In this document: positions 53,759 through 62,635 of the stretch, one piece after another | Numbering within the stretch: the stretch's first letter is position 1 | Layout: every line of letters starts with the position of its first letter | Origin: Faecalibacterium sp. I3-3-33 | GTDB lineage: Bacteria > Bacillota > Clostridia > Oscillospirales > Ruminococcaceae | Direction: 5' to 3' | DNA length: 64,000 bases | NCBI RefSeq assembly: GCF_023347295.1 | Contig: NZ_CP094469.1 | Span: forward strand, 1,798,001 to 1,862,000 | Notes under the pieces: model-generated | Seen by the model: only the letters and a program-made list of their open reading frames with translations | The model's database searches: none | Told to the model about the DNA's origin: nothing | Position numbers and translations under genes: made by a program

Positions 53759-54589
53759 TTAGTACGCAGTAATGATAAAAACATGCTTGGCGGTGCGGGG
53801 ATCGGCACCGGGGCGCACCACCGCAATGGAGGATTTGCCGCTGGCTTCCGGCACCACGTCCTGCACCGTGCCCACCAGCAGATCCGGCGGGAACACCCCG
53901 CCCAGACCGGTGGTAATGACCTGATCGCCCGCGCGGGTCTCGGTGCTGCGCTCCAGATTGGTCAGGGTGCACAGACCGTCCGCTGCATAGGTGGTGTTGC
54001 CGTTCAGGATGCCGTTTTCCCGGGTGCGGGAGACCACGCCCGCCGCATTGAAGCTGGGGTGCAGGATGGTCATCACCTTGCAGCTGGTCGGGTCGGCTTC
54101 CACCACCATACCCAGCAGATAGCCCCGGTCACTGATAACAGCATTGTTCACCGCCACACCGTCTGCGGTGCCCTTGTCCAATGTGAAACCGCCGAACTCA
54201 TCCAGCGGGTCGCGTCCAATGACAAAGCCGGACACATAGGTAGCGTTGCTGTTCTTTTTCTGAATATTAGCCAGCGCCTTGTAGGCTTCGTTTTCGGCCT
54301 TGAGGCGGTCGTAGTCCACCATCTGCTGGCGCAGCTCAGCGTTTTCCGCTTCCAGCTGCTCGTTCTGCTCCATGACCTCGTCGATGCTGGTGTATTTTTC
54401 CCACACCGCACCCACGCCGCCGCTGACCACAGCCGCCGCCTTCTGGAAAGGGGTCAGGATCACGCCCAGCAGCTCCTGCGGGGCGGCGGTCAGGCGGCCG
54501 TTGGCACCGGCGTAGGCCATGATGCCCACCAGAAATACCGCCACGGCCACAAGGATCTTGAATTTCCAGGTATCAAAAAAATCTTTCAA
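53759..54589 (-). CDS. mreC: Rod-shape protein MreC
   Basis: A 276-residue membrane protein: one N-terminal anchor (about 10-28), a coiled coil (about 65-105) and a beta-barrel domain with GRDPLDEFGGFTLDKGTADGV and the conserved ITTGLGGVFPPDLLVG. It couples PBP2 to MreB. Separated from mreB by a hairpin terminator at 54,645-54,675. Confidence 0.93.
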   Translation of the reverse strand: MKDFFDTWKFKILVAVAVFLVGIMAYAGANGRLTAAPQELLGVILTPFQKAAAVVSGGVGAVWEKYTSIDEVMEQNEQLEAENAELRQQMVDYDRLKAENEAYKALANIQKKNSNATYVSGFVIGRDPLDEFGGFTLDKGTADGVAVNNAVISDRGYLLGMVVEADPTSCKVMTILHPSFNAAGVVSRTRENGILNGNTTYAADGLCTLTNLERSTETRAGDQVITTGLGGVFPPDLLVGTVQDVVPEASGKSSIAVVRPGADPRTAKHVFIITAY

Positions 54590-54644
54590 AGGGTCCTTCC
54601 CTCCTGTCGGGATGCCCGCGTCCTACCGCAGGCTTTTGCATGAA

Positions 54645-54675
54645 AAAAGCGCGGACAGCCGTGCCATCCGCGCAA
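54645..54675 (-). terminator. Terminator-like hairpin between mreB and mreC
   Basis: GCGCGGA (54,673-54,667) pairs with TCCGCGC (54,655-54,649) on the minus strand, then TTTTTT. It would lower mreC expression relative to mreB. Confidence 0.8.
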
Positions 54676-54763
54676 GATGCAGTGTTTGCAGCGGAAAAAC
54701 GCACAGCTGCTGTGTCTGAAACTTTTCCGCATTTTAAGCAACTCTCTCCGCAGAGAGCCGCTC

Positions 54764-55786
<1,023 letters not shown>

Positions 55787-55882
55787 TGTTCCAAATCTCC
55801 TTACGATCGTTCCTTAAATCTATCCCAGAATGCCGGATAGTCTGCTGCAAACAGACCCTCCTGCGCAGAATAACACGGTTCT

Positions 55883-55911
55883 ATTATAGCCGCAAGCGCT
55901 TCATTTCTCAA
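55883..55911 (-). promoter_or_regulatory. Promoter of mreB
   Basis: Minus-strand TTGAGA (55,911-55,906), 17-nt spacer, TATAAT (55,888-55,883). Confidence 0.75.
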
Positions 55912-55948
55912 GCGTTTCGGCAAGTTTTCTATCATTTTTCCATTTTTC

Positions 55949-56680
55949 TCACAAAAAATGCGCCAGCAGCTGTACGGTGCGGCTGACCGGCAGCCCCATA
56001 ATGGTGTAGTAGTCGCCCTCGATGCGGTCCAGCCACAGGGCTGCGCGCCCCTGAATGGCGTAGGCACCGGCCTTATCGTAGGGTTCCGGGGTGGCGGTGT
56101 AGAACGCGATCTCCTCCTCCCCCAGCGGGAAAAAGGTCACCTTGCAGCTGTCCACAAAATGCTCTGTCCTGTCCCCTTTTGCAATGCACACACCGGTGTG
56201 CACCTGATGGGTCTTGCCGGAGAGGGCGCGCAGCATCCGCTTGGCGTCCTCTGCGTCGTGGGGCTTGCCGAACACGGTGCCGTCCACATCCACCACCGTG
56301 TCGCAGCCGATGACCACGGCATCCGGGTGCTGCTTTGCCACCGTGAGACACTTACCGATAGCCAGCTGCTCCACCAGCTGCGCCGGGGTGGGAGCGGTAA
56401 CAGCACTCTCGTCAAAATCGCTGACGCAGACGGTGAAATCAGTGGTATACAGGGAGAGCAGTTCCCGTCTGCGGGGGCTGCCGGAAGCTAAAATAAGATT
56501 GGACTTCATGCTATAAGCCTTTCTTGCCTGATTTAAGCTCATTATATTTGCGCCGCCCGATAAATCCGGCTTCCATAGCTGATTTGGATCATTCTCCCAA
56601 CCGCAGATCGGGCAAATATCATATTCTTCAACAAGTGCTCTGCTACAAACCGGGCAATATATTTTATCTGTATTTTTCAT
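55949..56680 (-). CDS. CPCC zinc domain fused to Maf nucleotide pyrophosphatase
   Basis: A continuous 243-residue frame. Residues 1-57 are a cysteine-rich CPCC-type zinc domain, C9-x2-C12 and C23-x2-C26, followed by the family pattern GGANIMSLNQARKAY. From Met58 a full Maf domain of 186 residues follows (ILASGSPRRRELL, GCDTVVDVDG, DYYTIMGLP), which hydrolyses non-canonical nucleoside triphosphates. No stop separates them. ATG 56,680 overlaps the dut stop as TAATG, so translation is coupled to another nucleotide-sanitising enzyme. An internal start at 56,509, with a weak ribosome site, could also make Maf alone. Confidence 0.85.
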   Translation of the reverse strand: MKNTDKIYCPVCSRALVEEYDICPICGWENDPNQLWKPDLSGGANIMSLNQARKAYSMKSNLILASGSPRRRELLSLYTTDFTVCVSDFDESAVTAPTPAQLVEQLAIGKCLTVAKQHPDAVVIGCDTVVDVDGTVFGKPHDAEDAKRMLRALSGKTHQVHTGVCIAKGDRTEHFVDSCKVTFFPLGEEEIAFYTATPEPYDKAGAYAIQGRAALWLDRIEGDYYTIMGLPVSRTVQLLAHFL

Positions 56681-57126
56681 TATTTTCCGGTAGAGCCAAA
56701 GCCGCCCACGCCGCGCTGGGTGTCGCCCAGCTCCTCGGCGGGCACAAAGGCGGCGGTGTATACCGGAGCGATGCACAGCTGCGCCACCCGCTCGCCGGGC
56801 TGGATGGTATAAGCCTCGGCTCCCAGATTGACCATGGGCACCTTCAGCTCGCCGCGATAGTCGCTGTCCACCACGCCCACGCCGTTTGCCATGCACAGGC
56901 CGTGCTTGATGGACAGGCCGCTGCGGGCGTACACCAGCGCCACACTATGGGCACCCGGCAGCTCGATGGCAAGGCCGGTGGGCACCAGCACCCGCTGCAT
57001 GGGGGCAACGGTCAGCGGTGCATCCAGCACAGCGCACAGGTCGGCGGCAGCTGCGCCGGGGGTGGCATAGGCGGGCACCTTTGCCCGGGCATCCAGTACC
57101 TTATATTTTACAGTGATGGGTTCCAT
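56680..57126 (-). CDS. dut: dUTP diphosphatase
   Basis: A 148-residue trimeric dUTPase that removes dUTP and supplies dUMP. Motifs: ATPGAAAADLCA, YARSGLSIKHG, GVVDSDYRGE, ERVAQLCI and the C-terminal GFGSTGK. Its stop overlaps the CPCC-Maf start, making a nucleotide-pool cleaning pair. The gene starts 24 nt downstream of the U32 peptidase stop. Confidence 0.96.
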   Translation of the reverse strand: MEPITVKYKVLDARAKVPAYATPGAAAADLCAVLDAPLTVAPMQRVLVPTGLAIELPGAHSVALVYARSGLSIKHGLCMANGVGVVDSDYRGELKVPMVNLGAEAYTIQPGERVAQLCIAPVYTAAFVPAEELGDTQRGVGGFGSTGK

Positions 57127-57150
57127 CGTATGACCTCGTTTCGTTTTTTG

Positions 57151-59220
57151 TTAGTTCGTACCTTTAAAATACAGGCCGCGGGTAAAATCGCCCTCAAAGG
57201 GGGCGTGGGTGCGGATGCTGTCCAGAATCTGCGCCGCCTCCTCGCGGGATTCCAGCGTAAAGTAGGCCACGCCGTAGTCCACCGTCAGTGCGCCGGGCTT
57301 ATCGCCCATATAGATGGGCACCGGGTTATAGATGGTGCGCACCCCAAGGCCGCACCGCACCGGGAACTTTTTGGCCTTGCGGTCGGTCAGCACGCCGGTC
57401 TTATCGCAGTGAGCGCAGTCGTGGATATTTTGCAGCGGGCAAGCGCGGGTGAGCATCAGCGGCATGTGGCCGTAGACCATCACGCCGGTGGGCACAGGCT
57501 TACCGTTCCGGGCGGGCGCAATGGACGCAATATCGCTGTCTTTCACCTCCGGCAGGATGAGCAGGCTGGAAAGCCCCTGCTCTGCATAGAACTGCGCCGC
57601 TACGTTGTTGGTGATGTTCAGCCCGAAGCCGCCGGCCATAGGCAAGCCACGGCACAGCCGCAGGTGGGCGATGTTGCTGACCTCGTACCCGGCAAAGCCC
57701 GCATCCTGCGTGGCTGCGATGCGGCGGGCGGTGTCCTGCTCCAGCGCACCGAACATGACCCGGGGCAGCTCCAGAAGGGTTTTCGCCCGCCACTCCCGGG
57801 GCACACGGTCGGCCTGCGCAATGGGCAGAATGAGGTACTCCACCCCGTCAAGCGCCCGCTCCGGCACCTGCTCCCAGCGCTCAAACCGGGCGCGCAGGGT
57901 GCGACGGGGCGGCAGGGTGCGCTGCGGCAGGGCGGCGACGTGCTCCTCGGTGGTAGGCCAGGGACGCTGCACCTCCCGTTTTTTGAGCAGGGCATCCAGT
58001 GCTTCCCGGCGCAGCTCGTTCACGGCACTGCCGGGGATGAACCACGGCCCGCCGTCCATTTCCACGGTGATCTTCTCTGCCGTAAAGGGAGTGCCGCCGG
58101 TCTTTGCCAAGCTGCGGTTCAGACTCTCGGTAGGGTCGGTGCGGGCAGGCTGCGGCTCGGCATCCCCATAGGCAAAGGCCTTGTTGCCATCGGCATCGGC
58201 AACGGTCAGCTTTTCGCCGCCCTCCTCGATTTCCAGTTTCATCTGCACCGGCACGCGGGAGCGTTCGCGGCGGTAAAGCTCGCGCAGCATGGGCAGGGTC
58301 TTTTTGGTCAGCTCAGCATCGGCTTCGCTGCGCACACCGAACATGGTGCCGTCGATTTTTCCATCCAGATAGCCGGAGGTGAAACCGGAGCGGCTGAAGG
58401 CGTTCTTCAGCAGGTCGCGGTCGTAGGCGCGGCCCTCGCGGCCCGCCAGACAGGCGCTGACCGCCGCCGCCACATACTCCGGTGTGCGCAGACGGCCTTC
58501 GATTTTTGCCGATGCTACGCCAAGCGCCTGCAGCTTGTCCAACTTGTCGATGGCGGAGTTATCCTTGAGGGAGAGGTGGTGCAGCCGCCCGGGCTTGCCC
58601 TCCGGCAGGGCGTTGGCTTCAAAGGGCAGGCGGCAGGGACCCGCACAGGAGCCGCGATTGCCGCTGCGCCCGCCCAGAAAGGCGGACATATAGCACTGGC
58701 CGCTCACGCTCATGCACAGCGCACCGTGAATGAAGCACTCGGTCTCGATGCCGCAGCGCTTTGTGATATGCTCCACCTCGGGCAGGCTCAGCTCACGCGC
58801 CAGCACCACCCGGGTAAAGCCCAGCTCCTTCAGTTCCAGTGCGCCTTGCAGGGTGTGGACGCTCATCTGGGTAGAGCCGTGCCGGGGCAGCTGCGGGGCG
58901 ATTTTACCAATTAAGGTAGCCACCGCCAGATCCTGACAGATGACTGCATCCGCACCGCTGGCTGCTACCGCCCGGATAGCCTGTTCCAGCGCCGACAGTT
59001 CGGTGCCATACACAGTCGTATTCAGCGCAACGTGCACCGCCACGCCCCGGGCGTGGCAGAAGCGCACGGCCTCCTTTAGACTATCTGCGTCAAAGTTGCC
59101 GGCACCCGTGCGGGCGTTGAAACCCGAAAAGCCCAGATATACCGCGTCTGCGCCGCTGAACACCGCAGCGCGGAGCATTTCTTCACTGCCCACCGGGGCT
59201 AAGATCTCGATCCTTGCCAT
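57151..59220 (-). CDS. U32 family peptidase-like protein (RlhA/YhbU type)
   Basis: A 689-residue protein. The N-terminal barrel reads ARIEILAPVGSEEMLRAAVFSGADAVYLG, and the U32 signature with the cluster cysteines is CFIHGALCMSVSGQCYMS followed by GNRGSCAGPCR (about 168-200). A long C-terminal extension includes another cysteine pair, CPLQNIHDCAHC. Bacterial relatives hydroxylate rRNA or tRNA with an iron-sulphur site, and older names call them collagenases. Substrate not known. Upstream of dut, downstream of zapA (36-nt gap). Confidence 0.88.
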   Translation of the reverse strand: MARIEILAPVGSEEMLRAAVFSGADAVYLGFSGFNARTGAGNFDADSLKEAVRFCHARGVAVHVALNTTVYGTELSALEQAIRAVAASGADAVICQDLAVATLIGKIAPQLPRHGSTQMSVHTLQGALELKELGFTRVVLARELSLPEVEHITKRCGIETECFIHGALCMSVSGQCYMSAFLGGRSGNRGSCAGPCRLPFEANALPEGKPGRLHHLSLKDNSAIDKLDKLQALGVASAKIEGRLRTPEYVAAAVSACLAGREGRAYDRDLLKNAFSRSGFTSGYLDGKIDGTMFGVRSEADAELTKKTLPMLRELYRRERSRVPVQMKLEIEEGGEKLTVADADGNKAFAYGDAEPQPARTDPTESLNRSLAKTGGTPFTAEKITVEMDGGPWFIPGSAVNELRREALDALLKKREVQRPWPTTEEHVAALPQRTLPPRRTLRARFERWEQVPERALDGVEYLILPIAQADRVPREWRAKTLLELPRVMFGALEQDTARRIAATQDAGFAGYEVSNIAHLRLCRGLPMAGGFGLNITNNVAAQFYAEQGLSSLLILPEVKDSDIASIAPARNGKPVPTGVMVYGHMPLMLTRACPLQNIHDCAHCDKTGVLTDRKAKKFPVRCGLGVRTIYNPVPIYMGDKPGALTVDYGVAYFTLESREEAAQILDSIRTHAPFEGDFTRGLYFKGTN

Positions 59221-59256
59221 AGTTCTCCTTCTGACTTCTATTTATATAAGGTACAT

Positions 59257-59721
59257 TCAATTGGTCTCGTCCGTCTGCGTACTCTCTTCCGCCGGGGCTT
59301 CCGGGGCGGGCTGCTCCTGTGCAGTCTCTGCCGCAGCGCGGGCGGCGCGCTCCTCCCGGCGGGTCTCGCGCTGGCGCTCCTTGGCAAGCTGCTCCCGCAG
59401 GGCAGCAGCCTCCCGGCGCAGCACGGCGTTTTCCGCCAGTGCCTTGTCCTCGGCCAGCTTTGCCCGGGCTGCATCTGCAATGTAGTCCTGGATCTGGCTG
59501 CGCATATTCTCTGCGCTGCCGGTGCTCTTGCGGTATTCGTCCAGATAATCCATCGCGCAGAACACCGCCGCCTTGGTCACCGAGAGGTTATCGTTGGTGT
59601 CCAGCAGCTTTGTGATGTCCTCGTCCAGCTTTTTTGCAAGCCCGAGGATGTACTTTTCCGAATCTGTGGTGGCGATGGCATACGGTGTGCCCGCGATGTT
59701 GACCCTTACCTTGTTTACCAT
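59257..59721 (-). CDS. zapA: Cell division protein ZapA
   Basis: A 154-residue protein. The ZapA head (about 1-85, NKVRVNIAGTPYAIATTDSEKYILGLAKKLDEDI) is followed by a coiled coil of about 45 residues (85-130) and an acidic tail. It crosslinks FtsZ filaments. Longer than most ZapA because of the tail. Its upstream region (59,722-60,000) carries three similar boxes. Confidence 0.85.
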   Translation of the reverse strand: MVNKVRVNIAGTPYAIATTDSEKYILGLAKKLDEDITKLLDTNDNLSVTKAAVFCAMDYLDEYRKSTGSAENMRSQIQDYIADAARAKLAEDKALAENAVLRREAAALREQLAKERQRETRREERAARAAAETAQEQPAPEAPAEESTQTDETN

Positions 59722-59814
59722 GGTGTTTTCCCCTTTTTTATCCTGTATCTGTGCGGCGCAAGGCCGTTTGTTCTGTTTTTTGCCTTTTTGCCGGAATTTG
59801 GCACCGTTCCCGGT

Positions 59815-59893
59815 AACGTTTCGGTGTTCGAAAACGTTTCGATGGAGTTTCCCGCCCCATTACTGCCGGAATTACTCCCCGAAAAACGTTTCG
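59815..59893. repeat. Three AACGTTTCG boxes between zapA and glgP
   Basis: AACGTTTCG at 59,815-59,823, CGAAAACGTTTCG at 59,829-59,841 (perfect palindrome around ACG) and CGAAAAACGTTTCG at 59,880-59,893. The two palindromes are about 52 bp apart, near five helical turns. The half-sites resemble LacI-family operators. Confidence 0.55.
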
Positions 59894-60022
59894 CGGCTCA
59901 GTTCTATCTTCTATTATAATATAAATACGCCGCAAGAAAAAGTGTAATTTTTGAAATTTCGGCATATTTATCAGAAAGTGGCCTGAAAAAATAGCAGTTA
60001 CGGAAAAAAAGCGCCTAGTTCC

Positions 60023-60051
60023 TTGCATTTGCAAATCGTTCATATTATAAT
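60023..60051 (+). promoter_or_regulatory. Promoter of glgP
   Basis: TTGCAT (60,023-60,028), 17-nt spacer, TATAAT (60,046-60,051). Confidence 0.85.
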
Positions 60052-60155
60052 AACTTTGTTATGTTGGCAGCCGGGCGAAAGAGGGAACGTTTCTGCTGCT
60101 ATTATCTACTCAATTATTTTAGCAAAGCAAACGCTTATGCGGATAGGAGCACACT

Positions 60156-62561
60156 ATGACATCAAAAGAATTTGGCAAAATTCTTCAGGACAAGCTCACC
60201 AATGAGTACGGTGTGGAGCTGAATGTTGCCTCCAACCAGCAGATCTACCGTTCTCTGGCTCTGATTTGCCGTCAGATGATGAGCGAGAACCACAAAAAGT
60301 TCCAGTCCAAAGCCATCGGCACCGGCACCAAGCAGGTCTACTACCTCTGCATGGAGTTTTTGATGGGCCGCAGTCTGAAGATGAGCCTGTTCAATCTGGG
60401 TCTGGACGAGGTTGCCAAGAAGGCACTGGCTGACGCCGATATCAATCTGGACAGCATTTTTGAGGAAGAGCCCGATGCAGGCCTGGGCAACGGCGGCTTG
60501 GGCCGTCTGGCTGCCTGCTATCTGGACGGCATGGCCACCACCGATATCTGCGGCACCGGCTACTCCATCCTGTACGAGTACGGCATCTTCAAGCAGAAGA
60601 TCGTGGACGGCTGGCAGCAGGAGCGCGCCGACAACTGGCTGCCCGGCGGTCAGGTGTGGCTGAAGAGCCACCCGGATCAGGCCGTGGAGATCCGCTTTGA
60701 CGGCGAGATCCACGAGAACTGGGACAACGGCTTCCACTACATCCAGCACACCAACTACAACAGCGTCATGGCCATCCCCTCCGATATGTATGTGCAGGGC
60801 TACGATGGAAAGGGCGTTGCAAAGCTGCGCCTGTGGCAGGCAAAGGCCCCGGACTTTGATATGTCCAGCTTCTCTCTGGGCAACTACAACACCGCTATGA
60901 GCAAGAACGCCAACGCTGAGCTCATTTCCAAGGTGCTGTACCCCAACGATAACCACGTTGAGGGCAAGATCCTGCGCCTGCGTCAGCAGTACTTCCTGTC
61001 CGCTGCTTCTATCGGCGATATCGTGCAAAACCACCTGTCCAGCTACGCCACGCTGGAGAACCTGCCCGACAAGGTCGCCATCCAGCTGAACGACACCCAC
61101 CCCACGCTGGCCATCCCCGAGATGATGCGCATCCTGCTGGACGAGTGCGGCTTTGACTGGGACAAGGCCTTCAGCATCTGCCAGAGGGTGTTCTCCTACA
61201 CCAACCACACCGTTATGGCCGAGGCTCTGGAGAAGTGGAACGTGGACATCTTCAAGATGACCCTGCCCCGCATCTACCAGATCGTGGTGGAGATGGACCG
61301 CCGCGCCCGCGAGGAGCTGGCAAAGGCCTTCCCCGGCGATCAGGGCAAGATCGACTACATGGCACTGATCGGCGACAATCAGGTGCGCATGGCCAACATC
61401 TGCGCCTACACCGCCAACAGCATCAACGGCGTTTCCAAGCTGCACAGCGAGATCATCAAGGAGAGCGTTTTCCACGATTACTACCTGTTCAAGCCCAACG
61501 CCTTCAAGAACGTGACCAACGGCATTGCATACCGCCGCTGGCTGCTGGCTTCCAACCCCGGCCTGTGCAAGCTGCTGGACGAGACCATCGGCGACGGCTA
61601 CAAGCACGATGCTTCTGATCTGACCAAGCTGAACAAGTACGCCGATGACAAGACCGTGCTGAAGAAGCTGAATGAGATCAAGCTGGCCAACAAGAAGGAC
61701 TTTGCAAGCTATCTGGCTAAGAGCACCGGTCAGGTCATCGACCCCAATTCCATCTTTGACTGCCAGGTCAAGCGTATGCACGAGTACAAGCGCCAGCACC
61801 TGAATGCGCTGAACATCGCCGCACAGTACCTGTACCTGAAGGAGAACCCCAACGCCGACTTCATCCCCAAGACCTACATCTTCGGCGCAAAGGCTGCTCC
61901 CGGCTACTACATGGCAAAGCAGATGATCCGCATGATCTGCAAGCTGGGCGATCTGATCAACAACGACCCCGCCGTGCGCGAGAAGCTGCGCGTGGTCTAT
62001 CTGGAGGAGTACTGCGTCTCCCTGAGCGAGCACCTGATGCCCGCTGCCGAGGTCTCTGAGCAGATTTCTCTGGCAGGCACCGAGGCTTCCGGTACCGGCA
62101 ACATGAAGTTCATGCTGAACGGCGCCATCACGCTGGGCACGCTGGACGGCGCAAACGTGGAGATCGCCGATGCTGCCGGCAAGGAGAACGAGCTGATCTT
62201 CGGTATGCTGACCCCTGAGGTGAACAACCTGAAGCATGTGGGCTACCACCCCAACGCCTTTATCATGGGCGACGACGTTGCCAACAGCGCCCTGAACTTC
62301 CTGGAGCGCGGCTGGAACGGCGAGAACTTCCACGAGGTCACCGAGAACCTGCGCAGCAGCGACCCGTACATGGTCATGGCCGACTTCAAGGACTACCGCC
62401 GTGCACAGGCCGACCTGCAGAAGCTGTATGCTGACCGCGAGACTTGGGCCCGCATGAGCCTGAAGAACATTGCCAACAGCGGCATCTTCAGCGCAGACCG
62501 CGCCGTGCTGGACTACGCCCGCGATATCTGGTACGCTTCCCCCGTGCCCATGGGCAAGTAA
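60156..62561 (+). CDS. glgP: Glycogen/alpha-glucan phosphorylase
   Basis: An 801-residue phosphorylase that releases glucose-1-phosphate from alpha-1,4-glucans. The pyridoxal phosphate lysine is K651 in EASGTGNMKFMLNGA. The N-terminal half holds GLGNGGLGRLAACYLD and the catalytic block KVLYPNDN. Starts at ATG 60,156 after GATAGGAG, with its own promoter. A terminator separates it from the glucanase gene, but both degrade glycogen or starch. Confidence 0.97.
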   Translation: MTSKEFGKILQDKLTNEYGVELNVASNQQIYRSLALICRQMMSENHKKFQSKAIGTGTKQVYYLCMEFLMGRSLKMSLFNLGLDEVAKKALADADINLDSIFEEEPDAGLGNGGLGRLAACYLDGMATTDICGTGYSILYEYGIFKQKIVDGWQQERADNWLPGGQVWLKSHPDQAVEIRFDGEIHENWDNGFHYIQHTNYNSVMAIPSDMYVQGYDGKGVAKLRLWQAKAPDFDMSSFSLGNYNTAMSKNANAELISKVLYPNDNHVEGKILRLRQQYFLSAASIGDIVQNHLSSYATLENLPDKVAIQLNDTHPTLAIPEMMRILLDECGFDWDKAFSICQRVFSYTNHTVMAEALEKWNVDIFKMTLPRIYQIVVEMDRRAREELAKAFPGDQGKIDYMALIGDNQVRMANICAYTANSINGVSKLHSEIIKESVFHDYYLFKPNAFKNVTNGIAYRRWLLASNPGLCKLLDETIGDGYKHDASDLTKLNKYADDKTVLKKLNEIKLANKKDFASYLAKSTGQVIDPNSIFDCQVKRMHEYKRQHLNALNIAAQYLYLKENPNADFIPKTYIFGAKAAPGYYMAKQMIRMICKLGDLINNDPAVREKLRVVYLEEYCVSLSEHLMPAAEVSEQISLAGTEASGTGNMKFMLNGAITLGTLDGANVEIADAAGKENELIFGMLTPEVNNLKHVGYHPNAFIMGDDVANSALNFLERGWNGENFHEVTENLRSSDPYMVMADFKDYRRAQADLQKLYADRETWARMSLKNIANSGIFSADRAVLDYARDIWYASPVPMGK

Positions 62562-62581
62562 TTTTCCCCTGTAAAACCGCA

Positions 62582-62617
62582 AAGCCCCGGTGGCATTTCG
62601 CCCGCCGGGGCTTTTTT
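62582..62617 (+). terminator. Terminator of glgP
   Basis: AGCCCCGGTGG and CCCGCCGGGGCT pair, followed by TTTTTT. Confidence 0.88.
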
Positions 62618-62635
62618 GAGAAAGGACGATCTTTT

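Larger units (their letters stand above)
59722..60155. other. Divergent control region zapA / glgP
   Basis: 434 bp without a gene. It contains three AACGTTTCG boxes (59,815-59,823; 59,829-59,841; 59,880-59,893), a TATAAT on the minus strand near 59,915 and the glgP promoter (60,023-60,051), and a leader of about 100 nt for glgP. Confidence 0.6.

Noticed and set aside
60162..62582. 806-residue frame opposite glgP and a similar one (31,317-33,170) opposite pyk
   Set aside because: Same codon-bias effect; the sense genes have full catalytic motifs.
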